Source: Hetaerina americana (taxonomy: Eukaryota; Arthropoda; Insecta; Odonata; Calopterygidae). From it: DNA of 64,000 nucleotides. The notes below the pieces were generated by a model. That model made no database searches and was not told the DNA's origin. It was given only the letters and a program-made list of their open reading frames with translations. This document shows, in pieces, positions 13,534 to 24,665 of the stretch. The stretch spans positions 52,735,156-52,799,155 of the forward strand of contig JAKTNV010000003.1 of NCBI GenBank assembly GCA_022747635.1, written 5' to 3'. Numbering within the stretch: position 1 is the stretch's first letter; each line of letters begins with the position of its first letter. Made by a program: the position numbers and the translations under genes.

Positions 13534-13603
13534 AAGACACTTTGCTTTTCCACATTAATATTTTATTACGACCTAGGTTTTCTTACAGCGTAGCATCTTC
13601 AGA
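13534..13603 (-). ncRNA. Hammerhead-like motif of Penelope type, decayed
   Basis: On the minus strand an exact CTGAAGA box (13,602-13,596) is followed by an imperfect stem (GCTAC-GCT-GTAAG), then GAAAACC, an AT-rich spacer and AAGTGTC. This is the order of conserved blocks in a type I hammerhead: CUGANGA, stem II, GAAA, then a downstream GUC cleavage triplet. The stem has lost pairing and an A has been gained in the GAAA block, so activity is unlikely. The GAAACCTAG portion recurs near 44,865. The call rests on resemblance to the better copies at 38.6 and 43.5 kb. Unlike those, it is not beside a (TA)n tract. Confidence 0.4.
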
Positions 13604-13669
13604 CCTGAATTTATTGTGTCAAGACATAGAATTAAGAGCATGTATCACTTGACTGTAAAACAATACACC

Positions 13670-14930
13670 CCTGAGATAAGTAATGCAGAATCAGGCACGA
13701 TGCAGAAGAGAGAGACATGGGAGGGAGCGAAGGGAGAAGTGAGAGCTCGCAACTGATATGAAGGGTTCCCGAAGAAAATTCAAAAACAGTGAAAGGTAAC
13801 GTGGGGCGTTTTAGAGCGAGAAAAAGATAAAAATTTTCTTTCGCAGTCCCAAACTCCGACAAAAAACATGAAGGAGAGGAAAGAACATGAAATTGTATGG
13901 GTTGGGGGCGGGATATTGCCTAGTAAACAGGGAGCGGGATGGGAAAGGCTGAAGTGGAAGGGAGGACGGACTCGTGGCGAGCAGGTGAAATGGTTTAGAC
14001 CCTGAGGTGGAGTAAACGTCCCAAAAAAAGGCAAACGCGCGGCGAAAATTAAAAGAGGAACGCGAAGAAATTGAAGGGGAGAGAGAGGAGACGAGGAGAG
14101 ATGGAGGGGGACGTCTGTTGATTGAAGTGGGGAATGATAACGGAAGTGTGTGGGAGGAAGGGAGGGAGAAGGGGTTTTTGAGGAACGGCGGGGGAGGGGA
14201 TGGAGCTTGTAATAGGCTGTCTGCGGGCTTGGTGGGATGTCAGGCCTGCGGCGGATGGGGTGGGGCGGAGAGAGGGAGGAAGCGAGGGGAAACGAGCGTG
14301 TGCCGGGGAAAGGGACCGGTACGGTGCTGGTAGGTGGAGGAGGAGAGTAGGGAGGGTGTATGGGAACGCCTCAGGAGTAAAAGATGGATGAAGAAAATGA
14401 GCGAAAAGTCAGAGGGATCCGAGGAGGGTAGAGAAGACGGAAAAGAGAGAAGGGTGGAAGCGTAATGAAAAATAAGGCGAGGAGTGCAGAGAGAAGTGAG
14501 ACACGTGATAATGAACGCGTGAAAGGAGAAAGAGAGAGGATGAGGAGAATGAAATTGGGGTGCGAGTGAAAAGTGAAAAAGGAGCCACAGGGAGTTAAAG
14601 GCTGAGGAGATGAAAGGAAAGAGGGTGAGAAAGGGAACGGAAGAAATAAATGCCGGAAAAAAAGCGTTAAAAAAATGGTTGGAAGAAAAGATAAAGGTAC
14701 TCCTTGACGAGAAAAAAGGGTTAAATGGATAAAGGAATGAAAAAGGAGCTAGTAATTGAATTAAAGGGAGATTCGGAAGAGGAACTTGGGGAGCTGAATG
14801 ACTGGGGACTAAAATTGAGAATGAAATGATGGGAGTCAAAACGACTGAAGGAGGAAGACGATATCAAGTGCTAAGTGAAGGATGTGGGCAAGGTATGTGG
14901 ATTGCTTATCAGAAAAAGAGGGGGGCAAGT
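13670..14930. other. Purine-rich (+ strand) GC island
   Basis: About 1.2 kb whose plus strand is almost entirely G and A (GGAGGAAGGGAGG-type runs, strongest at 14,040-14,700). The 199-codon minus-strand frame at 14,240-14,839 and the plus frames at 14,118-14,391 are low-complexity by-products of the bias (Ser/Phe/Pro/Leu on minus, Gly/Arg/Glu on plus). No domain is visible. Such tracts can form triplex (H-) DNA, and that is an inference. Confidence 0.65.
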
Positions 14931-15584
14931 CAAACGGTAAGCTTATAACACCTCAATTAAGAAATAACGAGGATTTTCCTCCTAAAACCGACGAGTAAAA
15001 ATGTTCCACAGTTAAAAAGAAATAGGAAAGTAAAGTAATCCCATCTAATATGACAATTTCAAAGATTTTCTTCATTGCATTTTCCCTATAGTTGCATAGT
15101 TCACCTCTAAACCAAAATTAAAATTATGTGATTGCTATAATTTGTATCAATTTTTGTAATATATTCTAATGATTTTTCATTTTATGACAATAACATGGTG
15201 GGAGGGAAGACTTCTTCAAGTAATTATCAATTCCTAATGTTCAGGAGCAAACACTTGGCACAGCAATGGTCAAAGTTAAGAGCGTCCCGACACTTTAAAA
15301 TGTCTATTACATTTTTTTCGAAATTACCAATTACATGGTTGTAAACAAAAACCATATGAGTAAAATAATATGGAGCAAAAATCTCCGTGCAATTTCAAAA
15401 AATATGCTATAAACGCCAAAATCAGAGATTGAGCAATTTTCTTCCTAAGCTTGTTCTTTCTTGATATGGATAACTAATTTAGTGCATGACATTTATGACG
15501 GTTTCAACCCCATCAGGTGAACGAACTCCCTTCGACGTGTCAACGCGATAATGAAGAGCCTCTCCCTTAGAAAGAGAAACACCG
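14931..15584. other. AT-rich stretch
   Basis: No gene seen. A short motif at 15,501-15,517 (GTTTCAACCCCATCAGG) has a near-duplicate at 17,159-17,176; see the findings. Confidence 0.5.
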
Positions 15585-16070
15585 GTGCACCTAGCTCAAG
15601 ATCTTACCTCTTCTGCTAAAGGTCCCACCCCTCCTCCCCCGCGGCACAATTTGGAAGTCAAGGAAAACGAACGGAGGATGAAAGGGGAAATAAGACACGG
15701 TAACCTACGTGGTCGGATGCGGAGTGTAATTAATAAAGAGAGAGAGAGAGAGAGAAGGATAATGAAGAAAGAGAAAGGGGTCTTGGGTTTGATGAAGAAG
15801 GCAAGACTTGCAACGGGGACGTGGGTGAGGGGACTTACGACGCGGAGGGAGTAAGCCTTAGGGCAGGGAAAGGAGGAGGAATTGGACTTTTGTGAAGAAT
15901 AATTGGGAACTTAGAGAGGAAAAAAGTGAGCGTGGAAGAGTGAAGAAGGGGTGTGTCGGGTGCTCGGGTAATGGATAAAAGGGGTAGCACACGGCTTTAA
16001 TCTCACATTGACGAGGAAGTTAGTCGTGCGCGACGAAGGGCAGAACGAGAGTGAGATGAGAAATTTTTAG
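15585..16070. other. Purine-rich (+ strand) island with (GA)n
   Basis: A G/A-rich plus strand containing a (GA)n run at about 15,738-15,754. The open frame 15,585-15,854 is Lys/Arg/Glu-rich by composition and is not called as a gene. Confidence 0.6.
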
Positions 16071-16600
16071 CTGAACTAAGAAAGATAGAGTGGCACTCAT
16101 AAAGTATATATACGGATGTTATAAAAAGGTGGAAACAAATACATTCTTTACATTTAGGAAAAAAGCCAAAGTTTGTATTAATTCGAGCACCATCTTCAGT
16201 GCCCCCTCTTCAACATTTAAATTCTGGCTGCTCTCATATATCCTTTCAAGCCTTTCTCGTAGCCTGACTTCAATAAAGTTAGGCATTAGTCAATACAGGC
16301 GTTTTATGTAGTGCAGTTAATGAACCTTGAAAACTGAATGAAAAAACGGTAGTGAAAAATTCGGTTGTAAAAGTGAGTATTGGGGATTCTGGAGTCATTC
16401 CTCCACTATAAAACGTGTTTCATTGACAAAACGACGGATACGCATTTCGTTTACCAAGTTACGTATGTGACGTCTCTCAAACGTGCAGAGCGATCTCATC
16501 TAACGCCGTACCCTCGAAAATCTAAATCCGGACAACTGGAAGAGGGTTAAAAGACTTCCAAATGAGAAAGGAATCCTACGCGAGTGAAATCCACCGCACC
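16071..16600. other. Mixed-composition stretch, nothing recognised
   Basis: Short open frames only; no repeat or RNA feature seen. Confidence 0.5.
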
Positions 16601-17060
16601 AGTTTCCCACACTCGGGCAGCCGTATTAAAAACATGATTCCCCTTTCGTGAATGAGCCAGGGAAAAATCGGAGAGAGTGAGGAAATGATACAACATAAGC
16701 AGAAGGACTGGGAGAGAACGGAGAAGGAAGGGCAAAGGATGGAGTTGTGGTTCGAGTGAGAGGGAAAGGTAGTTGGAATGTCTCCGAGTCAAGCTTCCGC
16801 GGGACTTAATTTGTGAGAGTGTTCTTGCTGCGAAGGCGAAATGAGGGTACTGGGCTTAGTAGAATCGCAAAGGGAGTGTCTCAGGGGGGTACGAGTGAGG
16901 AAGAAGTGGGTGAGGAGAAGGTGGTGGGTGGGAAAAGGAAGAAGGACTATGTTGAAGGGTCTTCCTACCATGAGAGAGGGGAGCGAATTGTTAAAGGCAC
17001 GAGAGGACTGAAGGAGTTAGTCGGATGCGGAGGGAAGGAGATATTTACAGTTGCTCGATA
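16601..17060. other. Purine-rich (+ strand) island
   Basis: G/A-rich plus strand with paired low-complexity frames on both strands (16,813-17,061 plus; 16,547-16,971 minus). It is another member of the strand-asymmetric islands and not a gene. Confidence 0.6.
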
Positions 17061-17839
17061 ATTACTGACTCTACTTTGTCATCAACTCAATTACGTGCGA
17101 CCGACGGAAAAAATGGCATTTAAACAAGGTAATGAAACGTTTCCTTCCCTCTGCGGCTGATTTCAACCGAATCAGGTCCCACGAGTCAAACTTTTTTTTT
17201 ACGTCAAAGAAAATTAGTGACAAAAATCCTCGGTCTGAACGATATACGAGACAATTCTTACTCTAAATAATGGAGTTTTTTTCAAAAAGAGCTGATAATA
17301 CACAAATTGATTGCAAATTTTATGATTCCCTCTATTTCTTTGCATGATTCAACTTCCTTACAATTATTAAATGTTCAAAAATTACACCAAGAATTTCACA
17401 CACTAAATTCGAGAATTATCAAATGATAGCTTATTATGCCAGAATATATAAATGCTTCAAAACGCATCTCAAAATATCATTTTTGTTTCAAGATCAAGTT
17501 AAACTGCGTGGGGTTATCTGAAATCAAACAAGTAATGGTTAGAATTATCAAGAATGTAAACTATTTTTGTGAACACTATCCTTTTCTTTTACATCTACCG
17601 GTTGAAAAATACGATCAATACGTTCTCTCAAAGTAAAATTTCAATCTTATCATTTTTCATGTAGTTTCAATATTAACTCTTTAGCTTAATTATTTTAGAT
17701 CATGTATTTAACTGTCGATGATAATTACGTATAATGAGTTATGTGAAAAACCTGAAAAGTGATTTTAATGAAGCTCACCCCGATTTTTCATTTGAATTTT
17801 CAAAAGTATGTCAGTATGGGCAATATATGTGTGAGTGTG

Positions 17840-17845
<6 letters not shown>
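17061..17845. other. AT-rich stretch, nothing recognised
   Basis: No gene or repeat seen except the short motif at 17,159-17,176. It ends in TG/TA-rich sequence leading into the microsatellite. Confidence 0.5.

Positions 17846-17911
<66 letters not shown>
17846..17911. repeat. (TA)n microsatellite
   Basis: A pure TA tract preceded by a short (TG)-rich run (GTGTGAGTGTGTATGTG). Confidence 0.97.
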
Positions 17912-17913
<2 letters not shown>

Positions 17914-17982
17914 CTGTCTCTTGGCCTCTTATAAATAATCTTTGGTGTTTAGTACTACAAATGTGGAGCCTGTATCTGTTGA

Positions 17983-18850
17983 AGTGATGACGAAATTTCA
18001 ATTGCTGATGAGTTTTTTAAAGCAGATGATTCAGATGTGGAAAGATTGTTCTCGGATTTTCACAAATTTGGAAAGAAAGGACTAGATATTTTGAATAGGA
18101 CGAGGTTGATAAAAATCTCTACTAGATAATTGGAAGGAAAAGGTTTCGGTTCGCGGAGTAATGGGCCTATAAATTGTTATTAAGTGGTATGGGTATTACT
18201 GTTATTTTGTTGGCCTATAGCTTGAGTATTCCAAAAAGCTTTCTATCTTAAGTTGCGGCAAAAATTAAGGGTATCAGCAAGAATGGTGTCATGGTTCCTT
18301 TTGGGGTTGATGAACAAGAAAGACCTTTACTTTGAAGCTATTTTTCACTGCATGTTAAGGAAGTCAAAGAAAGGTTTAAGACTTCTTCGTTTGTTCAAAG
18401 AGATCCTTAGTTTGGTTAAGAGCTGTTGGACGATCTTCCCGTTGAGGAGTGAGTTTGGGGAGAAAAACCAGTTGGTGGGGGCGCTAAGCAAAAAGGGTCA
18501 CAAGGTCTGATTTGTTTAGGTGTAGGTGTGAAGGAGGAGGGTTGCTGGTCGATAAACGCAGTGGTACTGATATACCATTATGACAATGGGAGGTGTACCG
18601 AGTAGAAAACTTTACTAGAGATTTTTACGGCCACTCTCAAAAGAAAGGACTGCTCTTTTAAGAATTTATTCGGCATTTGAACGGAGAAGCGGGTCACTTA
18701 AAGTTATAATTTTGATGAGGGACTCTAAAATTGTCTAGTGTGGGTTATCCAGATTATTGAATTGTTCGAAGTCAAAGTAGTAGAATTGGACCGATTGTTG
18801 GAATGCATACAAATGGAAGAAGGGGTATAGGGAAAGTAGCAGACCAAACA
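17983..18850 (+). pseudogene. Decayed coding-like block, unidentified
   Basis: From 17,986 one plus frame stays open for about 47 codons with a protein-like, acidic-then-basic composition (DDEISIADEFFKADDSDVER, then ...LFSDFHKFGKKG). A second stretch in another frame from about 18,271 reads KNGVMVPFGVDEQERPLL before a stop. Further right, patches such as ICLGVGVKEEGCWSINAVV (18,509-18,565) are separated by stops. Unlike the biased islands, these segments have balanced amino-acid use, which suggests an old coding sequence broken by frameshifts and stops. It starts about 70 bp right of a (TA)n tract, so a transposon or retroelement protein is the likeliest source. I do not recognise the family, and a non-coding origin remains possible. 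Confidence 0.25.
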
Positions 18851-19215
18851 GTGGGAAATTTATTATAACTCTATTTGGAACGATTACAATAGAAGCACAT
18901 AAAGAACGAACTCGGAGTGGCGAGTATATTGCGTTAACTTGAAAGAATTTATTTTAAGATTACGTAACCAAACGATGGTAAGGAAATGGTCAGTCATGTT
19001 AAGGGTAGGTTAAAGGTTAGAGAGGAGTGAAATGAAAAGAGAATAAGATGATGGATAGAAAAAGAGATATTAATCAATGGCAAAAGGAGACATAAAAAGG
19101 TGGCTGAGACTTGAGGCACGTTGTCTGAAGGCACAGCTTGGAGACGCGGGTTGATGAAGAAGTTTGCAAAATGCAGTGAAATATTGTGCGCGTTTATATA
19201 GATAGACACACACAC
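18851..19215. other. Stretch between pseudogene block and SINE, nothing recognised
   Basis: AT-rich with a purine-leaning part near 18,960-19,080; no element boundary seen. Confidence 0.45.
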
Positions 19216-19330
19216 ATAACCGGCACAGGGAAAGGAAGTGGCCCCCTACCCTGATGTGTGAATTTCATCCGCCATCGATCTGGGTGAACTATCATCACCT
19301 ACCAAACCGACCTTAACCGATTACCATGTT

Positions 19331-19333
<3 letters not shown>
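19216..19333 (+). mobile_element. tRNA-derived SINE, 3' half (same family as 43.7 kb)
   Basis: CATAACCGGCACAGGGAAAG, the CCCCTACCCTGATGTGTGAA block and the 3' end (CACCTACCAAACCGACCTTAACCGATTACC) match the minus-strand SINE at 43,712-43,988 closely, with the middle about 20 bp shorter. The tRNA-like head is missing, which is the usual result of 5' truncation during retrotransposition. The 3' end runs straight into a TA microsatellite, whereas the 43.7-kb copy ends in (AAAT)n. Confidence 0.8.

Positions 19334-19387
<54 letters not shown>
19334..19387. repeat. (TA)n microsatellite, SINE tail
   Basis: A TA tract directly following the SINE 3' end, probably grown from its AT-rich tail. Confidence 0.95.
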
Positions 19388-19390
<3 letters not shown>

Positions 19391-19430
19391 TTTTATTTGA
19401 AACATGACAAAGCACAGGAAAACAAATATA

Positions 19431-19493
19431 GGGCCCTCACGAATACGATATACTATTTTGAGCTTTCGATGGCCCGGCCGCCATCTTGATCAA
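19431..19493 (-). ncRNA. Hammerhead-like motif of Penelope type, divergent
   Basis: On the minus strand TTGATCAA is followed by a perfect 6-bp stem (GATGGC/GCCATC) enclosing GGCCGG, then GAAAGCTCAAA, a spacer and CGTGAGGGCCC. The part from GAAAGCT to CGTGAGGG matches the 38.6-kb copy (GAAAGCTCAAAC...GCGTGAGTGTCC), while the stem is completely different in sequence yet fully paired. The CTGANGA box is not canonical here, so catalysis is doubtful. It sits 44 bp from a (TA)n tract, like the copies at 38.6, 43.5 and 44.5 kb. Confidence 0.4.
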
Positions 19494-19569
19494 CACTCTA
19501 ACTTTTGTATCGGTTTTATAATAAAGGATAGAGGGATAAAACAAGCAATAAGGTTTTTTAATCATTTAT

Positions 19570-19614
19570 TTGGAGTTGACCATGGTCATTTTAAATCCCC
19601 TTGGTCAACTCCAA
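19570..19614. repeat. Perfect 13-bp inverted repeat (hairpin)
   Basis: TTGGAGTTGACCA (19,570-19,582) and TGGTCAACTCCAA (19,602-19,614) are exact reverse complements around a 19-nt loop. It lies about 80 bp right of the hammerhead-like motif and may belong to the same retroelement end. Its function is unknown. Confidence 0.85.
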
Positions 19615-19639
19615 GTAAGGCATAGATACAAAATGGCTA

Positions 19640-22600
19640 TCACCGGGGGTTAAGTCGAAGAAAGGACTATTTTGTCTCCATTTATACCTGATAAAGACTT
19701 TAATATTACAATTTTACCCCAGAGATCTAAAAATAGGGTTTCATTTTTCGAATTTGTTTTCTTCCTGCACATATTGAGCGCAGTTGTCCCCGGTGTATCC
19801 ATTTTTTGAGAGGAAACATTTTAAAATTAACTCTTGGTATTAAGAAATAAACTTAAAATTCATGTTAGTCAAGTTAGTAAATAATATATGTGCTTGAACT
19901 CCATATTTTACATATAAATAAAGCCAAAATTAAGTGTCCTCTTTTAAGCATCTGCATTTTATTCATTCAATGAAGGAATCCTCTGAATGATATTTTTATA
20001 AAAAATATTTTCAAGATATATTGGCACATAATATATTAAATCACATTTATCGCCTTTTAATAATGTATTCATTATTTACTTTAATTTTTTTCTGTGACAT
20101 TTATTATCTTCTAAGATTTAAATTGTTAACCAATAACTTAAAAAAGAGTACATTTTCTCTCTAGCATTATGAACTCATCAATTACCTAAATTTATAATGA
20201 TTTCTCTTTGATCTTCCATCACTCATTTCTTTCTTTTTTTATTACATAAACATTTTACATCTAAATATTTAATAGTCAAATATTGCCTTGAAGTAAGGCT
20301 TCCTTTAATGTAAGGGAACGTTACGTAAAGTGGATAATTGATTTAGATTTGAGAAAATTAGAAAGAAGCAGTTAATGTATGCAACATCCTTTTTGTGTGA
20401 ACATCCCACTTTCTGAAGTTATAAGTGGAGTTTTTATTGCAGTGAGTCGGTTGGTGAAAGTAGAGGAAATGAATCATTAATGCCTTTCACGAAATGAATC
20501 ATACTTCGTAGATGAAATTACCTGCTTTGACATCAAATTTCCCCCTAGATAAAGACATATTTTTGCAATGGATCAATTAAATTTATGACGTTTCGAGGTG
20601 AGTACGTTGCTTATTTTGGGTGAGGGAGAGGTCTCAATGTCAATTCCTTCATGCATTTTGTTTCAACAGTCCATATCCGGGGACATAGGAGCGCTTAGTT
20701 TGACGGAAATTGCAACGTTTGCACTAAAGTGGTAGAATAATTAAGATTTTGAATAAAGAAATGAGCAAAAATTTGCCGGTGCCTTTCTTTATTTATTACA
20801 GTTTCTTATTTTTACTCATTATCAATCATGTGGTAATCACTTCCTAAATGACAAAATTATATTTTTCTGACTACCCCGAGTTATAGTTTTCTAATGACCG
20901 ATGTTTAATTAATATTCAGTGAAATACAGTTCCTAGTAATTTTACATTGAAAATAATATGACCCAACTAATTTCAAAAGGATTAACAGTGTTCTTTTCTT
21001 ATTCCGAGTTCCATTCAATATTCATTCCAAATTGAATTTTTACTTCATATTTCCAGCCGCTACTTAATGCTTTCATTTGAGGTTTACGTGATATTAATAG
21101 GCATAAGCATGTAGGATAATTTTGAGAATTACTGCTTCAGAGACTTAGTAGAGAAAACTGAACGGATGCATATATTTGACGATAATAACTTTGTATCTAC
21201 CCACACTTTCAATAATGCTTAATGAACCAAGCCTACATATTTTTATTACTAACATTGGCACAACCCATGGTTGTCTAAGCCTGCCTTGAGGATTCTTAAA
21301 TTTCTTCAAAACAATAAGTAGTGAATAATTCCTAATTTCTTCCGTCCTCAAATGAGTAATAAATATAATCTTTGTGGTATACTTTTTAACTGTTGGTAAA
21401 ATGAGAGTAACATTTAAATAACAAATTAAAAATTTACTTCCGTAATCTTGTTAATGATCACTATGATAATTGTATACTTCAAATTATATTACTGTATCGG
21501 CAGCTGGGGAGTTCGTAAGGGATAAATCATTGCATCGTTTTCAGTTTTACAATTTACTCCTTTGTAGTTATTTGTTTCAATTCAATATCATCACCAATAA
21601 GTGACGTTCTGCAACTACAACATACCTCGTTAACCACCGTCAGGATATGTGGCGGAGGGTGTTATATTACCAGCCATGCTTGAAAAATCATAAAATCCCT
21701 AACCAGATATTATTTTGTGTGTATAAGGAAATAAAGCTACATTATTTCTGATTCCCGAACAATAAGTAGCATGCGGAGATGCAATTTTGAAAAATCGGCT
21801 GATACATCGGTGAGGGGAGAAAACAATAATAATATAAATTCCTGCATAAGGAGAGGGCTGAACAAAATATTCAACGGCTTCCAAAAATTCAAAAGAAAAA
21901 CCTTTATTTTTAAAATTTACTTCAAATCTAAAGTGGTCATATTTTTGTTTAAGTAGTCATATTATTTTGCTCGTTTTTTCCAACAAATAATTACTGAGCG
22001 TGTCCCATTAATTTGTTTTAAATGTTAAAAAATTATATATAAAAACAGTCATAGATTAATTGAGCCAACTATATGCAAAGCTTTCATATGCTTGTGTCCT
22101 AAGTAAGCCAAATATTGCTAGCTAAGATACAATGATCTCTCTGTCTTAAAAATGAAGGATTCTAAAATTATATACCATATTTCATAACGAATAGTACGTA
22201 TACGCTTGTAATCTCATGGTCGATATAACCGATAACATGATTTTGTATTCTTTTACATCAGTCAAATCATTTTTTTCATCCACTTAAGGTTGAATTTTGA
22301 ATTTTTTTCTGCAATTTCGAAGGACACCCTAGCTACACCCAATAGCTGCGGACAGCCTTTTGGACCAGAATGTTTGTGAATGTTAAAGATTTAGAATATT
22401 TTAATTCTGTTTACGTGAAAACTGGCATTTTTCTGAAGGTCCATTTCCTCTTTAACATGAAAATATACAGCCTTTTTGATTAGTTTTAATTCAATTCCTT
22501 CTTTGAGAAACGCAATCAATAGCATACTTTGCTGTGTCTGATCTCTTATATTTTGTATGCAACCGTCCTGGCCAGCCCAGGTAACGGGTGAATTAAATAT

Positions 22601-23460
22601 GACTTTGTTGGCAAATGCAGTTTGGATGATGTTCGACGAGTGCTTGGAGATCAAGGATGAAGGACTAGGAATAGAAATATAGAAGCTTGGAGAAGAAGGA
22701 GTGAGACGTAAAACAGAATGGGCATAAACAATTTTTTGTGAAGTGATAGATACGGGAAGGGGAATTGGGGAGAAATGAAAGAAATGGTTATGATTTGCGC
22801 TGAAAATACGTCGTTTGTAGCTGTCGTATCTCGCGACGAATCATCTCATAACGTGATTGGGAAACAACTCGAATGGATGAGGAGCTCATATGGGTAAAAG
22901 GATGTGGAAAGTAGTCCATACTTAACAAGGTAGGCGTGATTAAAGTGGGAGCATCAGGAGGAAAATTTTGGATGAAAGCACAGGGTGAAATGTTGCACCT
23001 TTCCAATGCGTTTTCTTTCCAAATATTCTCTATGACTATAGGTTATACGCTGGGATAAAATAATACATATTTTCTAAATGGCCCTTGGTATAAAATTTTA
23101 TCAATCAAAAAACACCATTATGTTATTCATTGACTCTTCTCTCAGGTTAAAAACCAGCAAAATGTTTTTAAAATATCAAATATACGTATGTTTATATTTT
23201 ACCTCTACCAAAGATGAAAGTAAGTTTAAAAATACTAATGAACTCGCTAAATTAGTTTTCAATTCATCGGAGATATTTAATAGATGATGTTCGTAGATAG
23301 CGGTAGAGTTTATTTTAAAGACCCCGATACAAGGAGTGTGAAATTTACACTTTTAGCCTTGGGAGGTTATATCCCTTTCTGAACCAATATCCCACGAAGT
23401 TTTATCAACCCTGAAAATTGTTCCTCTTTGATTTTATAAATATTTTCAATTGAATCATTC
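19640..23460. other. AT-rich stretch, nothing recognised
   Basis: Nearly 4 kb of AT-rich DNA with only short open frames (maximum 87 codons, 22,391-22,654 minus) and no recognisable protein, RNA gene or element ends. A mildly purine-leaning part lies at 22,650-22,760. Confidence 0.55.
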
Positions 23461-23530
23461 GGTATTTACACCTATGATCCTTCGGTTAGAAGAGTCAAAC
23501 GCTCTATCCATTGGGCTACTATGCTTCGGA
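23461..23530 (-). pseudogene. tRNA-Arg(UCU)-like relic
   Basis: The minus strand reads TAGCCCAATGGATAGAGCG (good A box and D arm), then TTTGACTCTTCTAACC, an anticodon stem-loop with TCT, then a T arm with a poor B box (GGTGTAAATACC). The spacing is tRNA-like but the T loop lacks TTC and the acceptor stem does not pair. It could be a tRNA pseudogene or the head of an old SINE. Confidence 0.55.
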
Positions 23531-23536
23531 AGCAGC

Positions 23537-24100
23537 AATATATTCTCTGTAATAAATTTTATAATTCATCTAGTGCAAAAGTCGAAGTTGGTTAAAAAAG
23601 ACTACTTTCTTCGTGAATGTCAAATTGATTAATAATAATAAGAAATGCATACAGTTCAACAAGTATTTCAGAATTCTTAAATGCTTTGTAGTGTATATTT
23701 AAATATTTTTCCCTCCGTTGAAAACAAAAGGAAATATTTTAGCTTTTGAGATCGGTACAATTCGGCCTTCTCCACCTCTCCTGTGTTCGTAATTTATGTG
23801 TTCCTATCCCTTTTCCTTGCATCTATTTCCATGTGAAAGAATATGTATGTACCATAACGCGGTTTTTCGTATTTGAAAAAAATATATACTTGTTTTTATT
23901 TATAAATCGCAAAAATTATGCAAGGCAAGGCAGTTTGGAATTCTTGGGAAGATGATCAAAAGGAATAAAGTCTGGAAACACCTACCAGGAGACATTCCAA
24001 ACAGTTTAAAAGAGAGGAAGTCTGCAGGTAGAAAAAACAAAATTATAAAAAAGGGAGTATACGTAAAATACAGATTAATGCATGCTGAAAGAGAAATAAG
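23537..24100. other. AT-rich stretch, nothing recognised
   Basis: No gene or repeat seen. Confidence 0.5.
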
Positions 24101-24665
24101 CGGGATTGTTGAAGAATAGAGGGAGAGCTGAGAATGGTGCGGAGTGTACACAGGAAGTGAAAAGAAGGAGAAATTCTACAAGGGCACCAGCCCTCTCCCT
24201 CTTCTACTCCCTCCTTGGGCTGGAATGGAAAGAGAAATCAGCGCCGTACTTCACACAGCGGATTCAGACATGGATTTCGTGGTTGAGGGGAGAATGGGAG
24301 GAGGGGATGGGTTCAAAGATGTGGCGGCTGATAATGAGCCGTGTTCCGTGGCTTTGGCGGCGAAAGGGAGGCGGTAAGGAGTATGGAGGCGGACGGGTGA
24401 GAAAAGAAACGGCTATTTCCACAAGGAACGTATACGGAAAGTGCGGTGGTGGTAAGGACTTTTGCGGGTCGGAGGAGGGAAAGGGAAAAAAGAAATCGGA
24501 GTGCGAAGGGAGAATAGAGATGGAGAACAGGGAGAGAGAGGCGAAGGAGGTATTTGGGTGGTTTAAGGAGACCGAAAAAGCATTCAAGGGGGTGGGGTAG
24601 TTGATCGGATGGAGGGTAGATACGGGGGTGAGGGATGAAAGTCGAAAGTTTTGGGAGTGCTAAGA
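24101..24665. other. Purine-rich (+ strand) GC island
   Basis: A G/A-rich plus strand with a 164-codon plus frame (24,106-24,600) and a 107-codon minus frame (24,264-24,587) over the same bases. Both translations are low complexity, as expected from composition alone. A compensating pyrimidine run (CTCTCTATCTCTC-type) follows at 24,700-24,800. Confidence 0.6.

Noticed and set aside
14240..14839. 199-codon minus-strand open frame, the longest outside the simple-repeat and mobile-element regions
   Set aside because: It lies in a purine-rich island; the translation is almost only Ser, Phe, Pro and Leu and no domain is visible. Stop-poor composition explains it.
24106..24600. 164-codon plus frame
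   Set aside because: Low-complexity Arg/Lys/Gly/Glu translation in a purine-rich island with an equally open minus strand.
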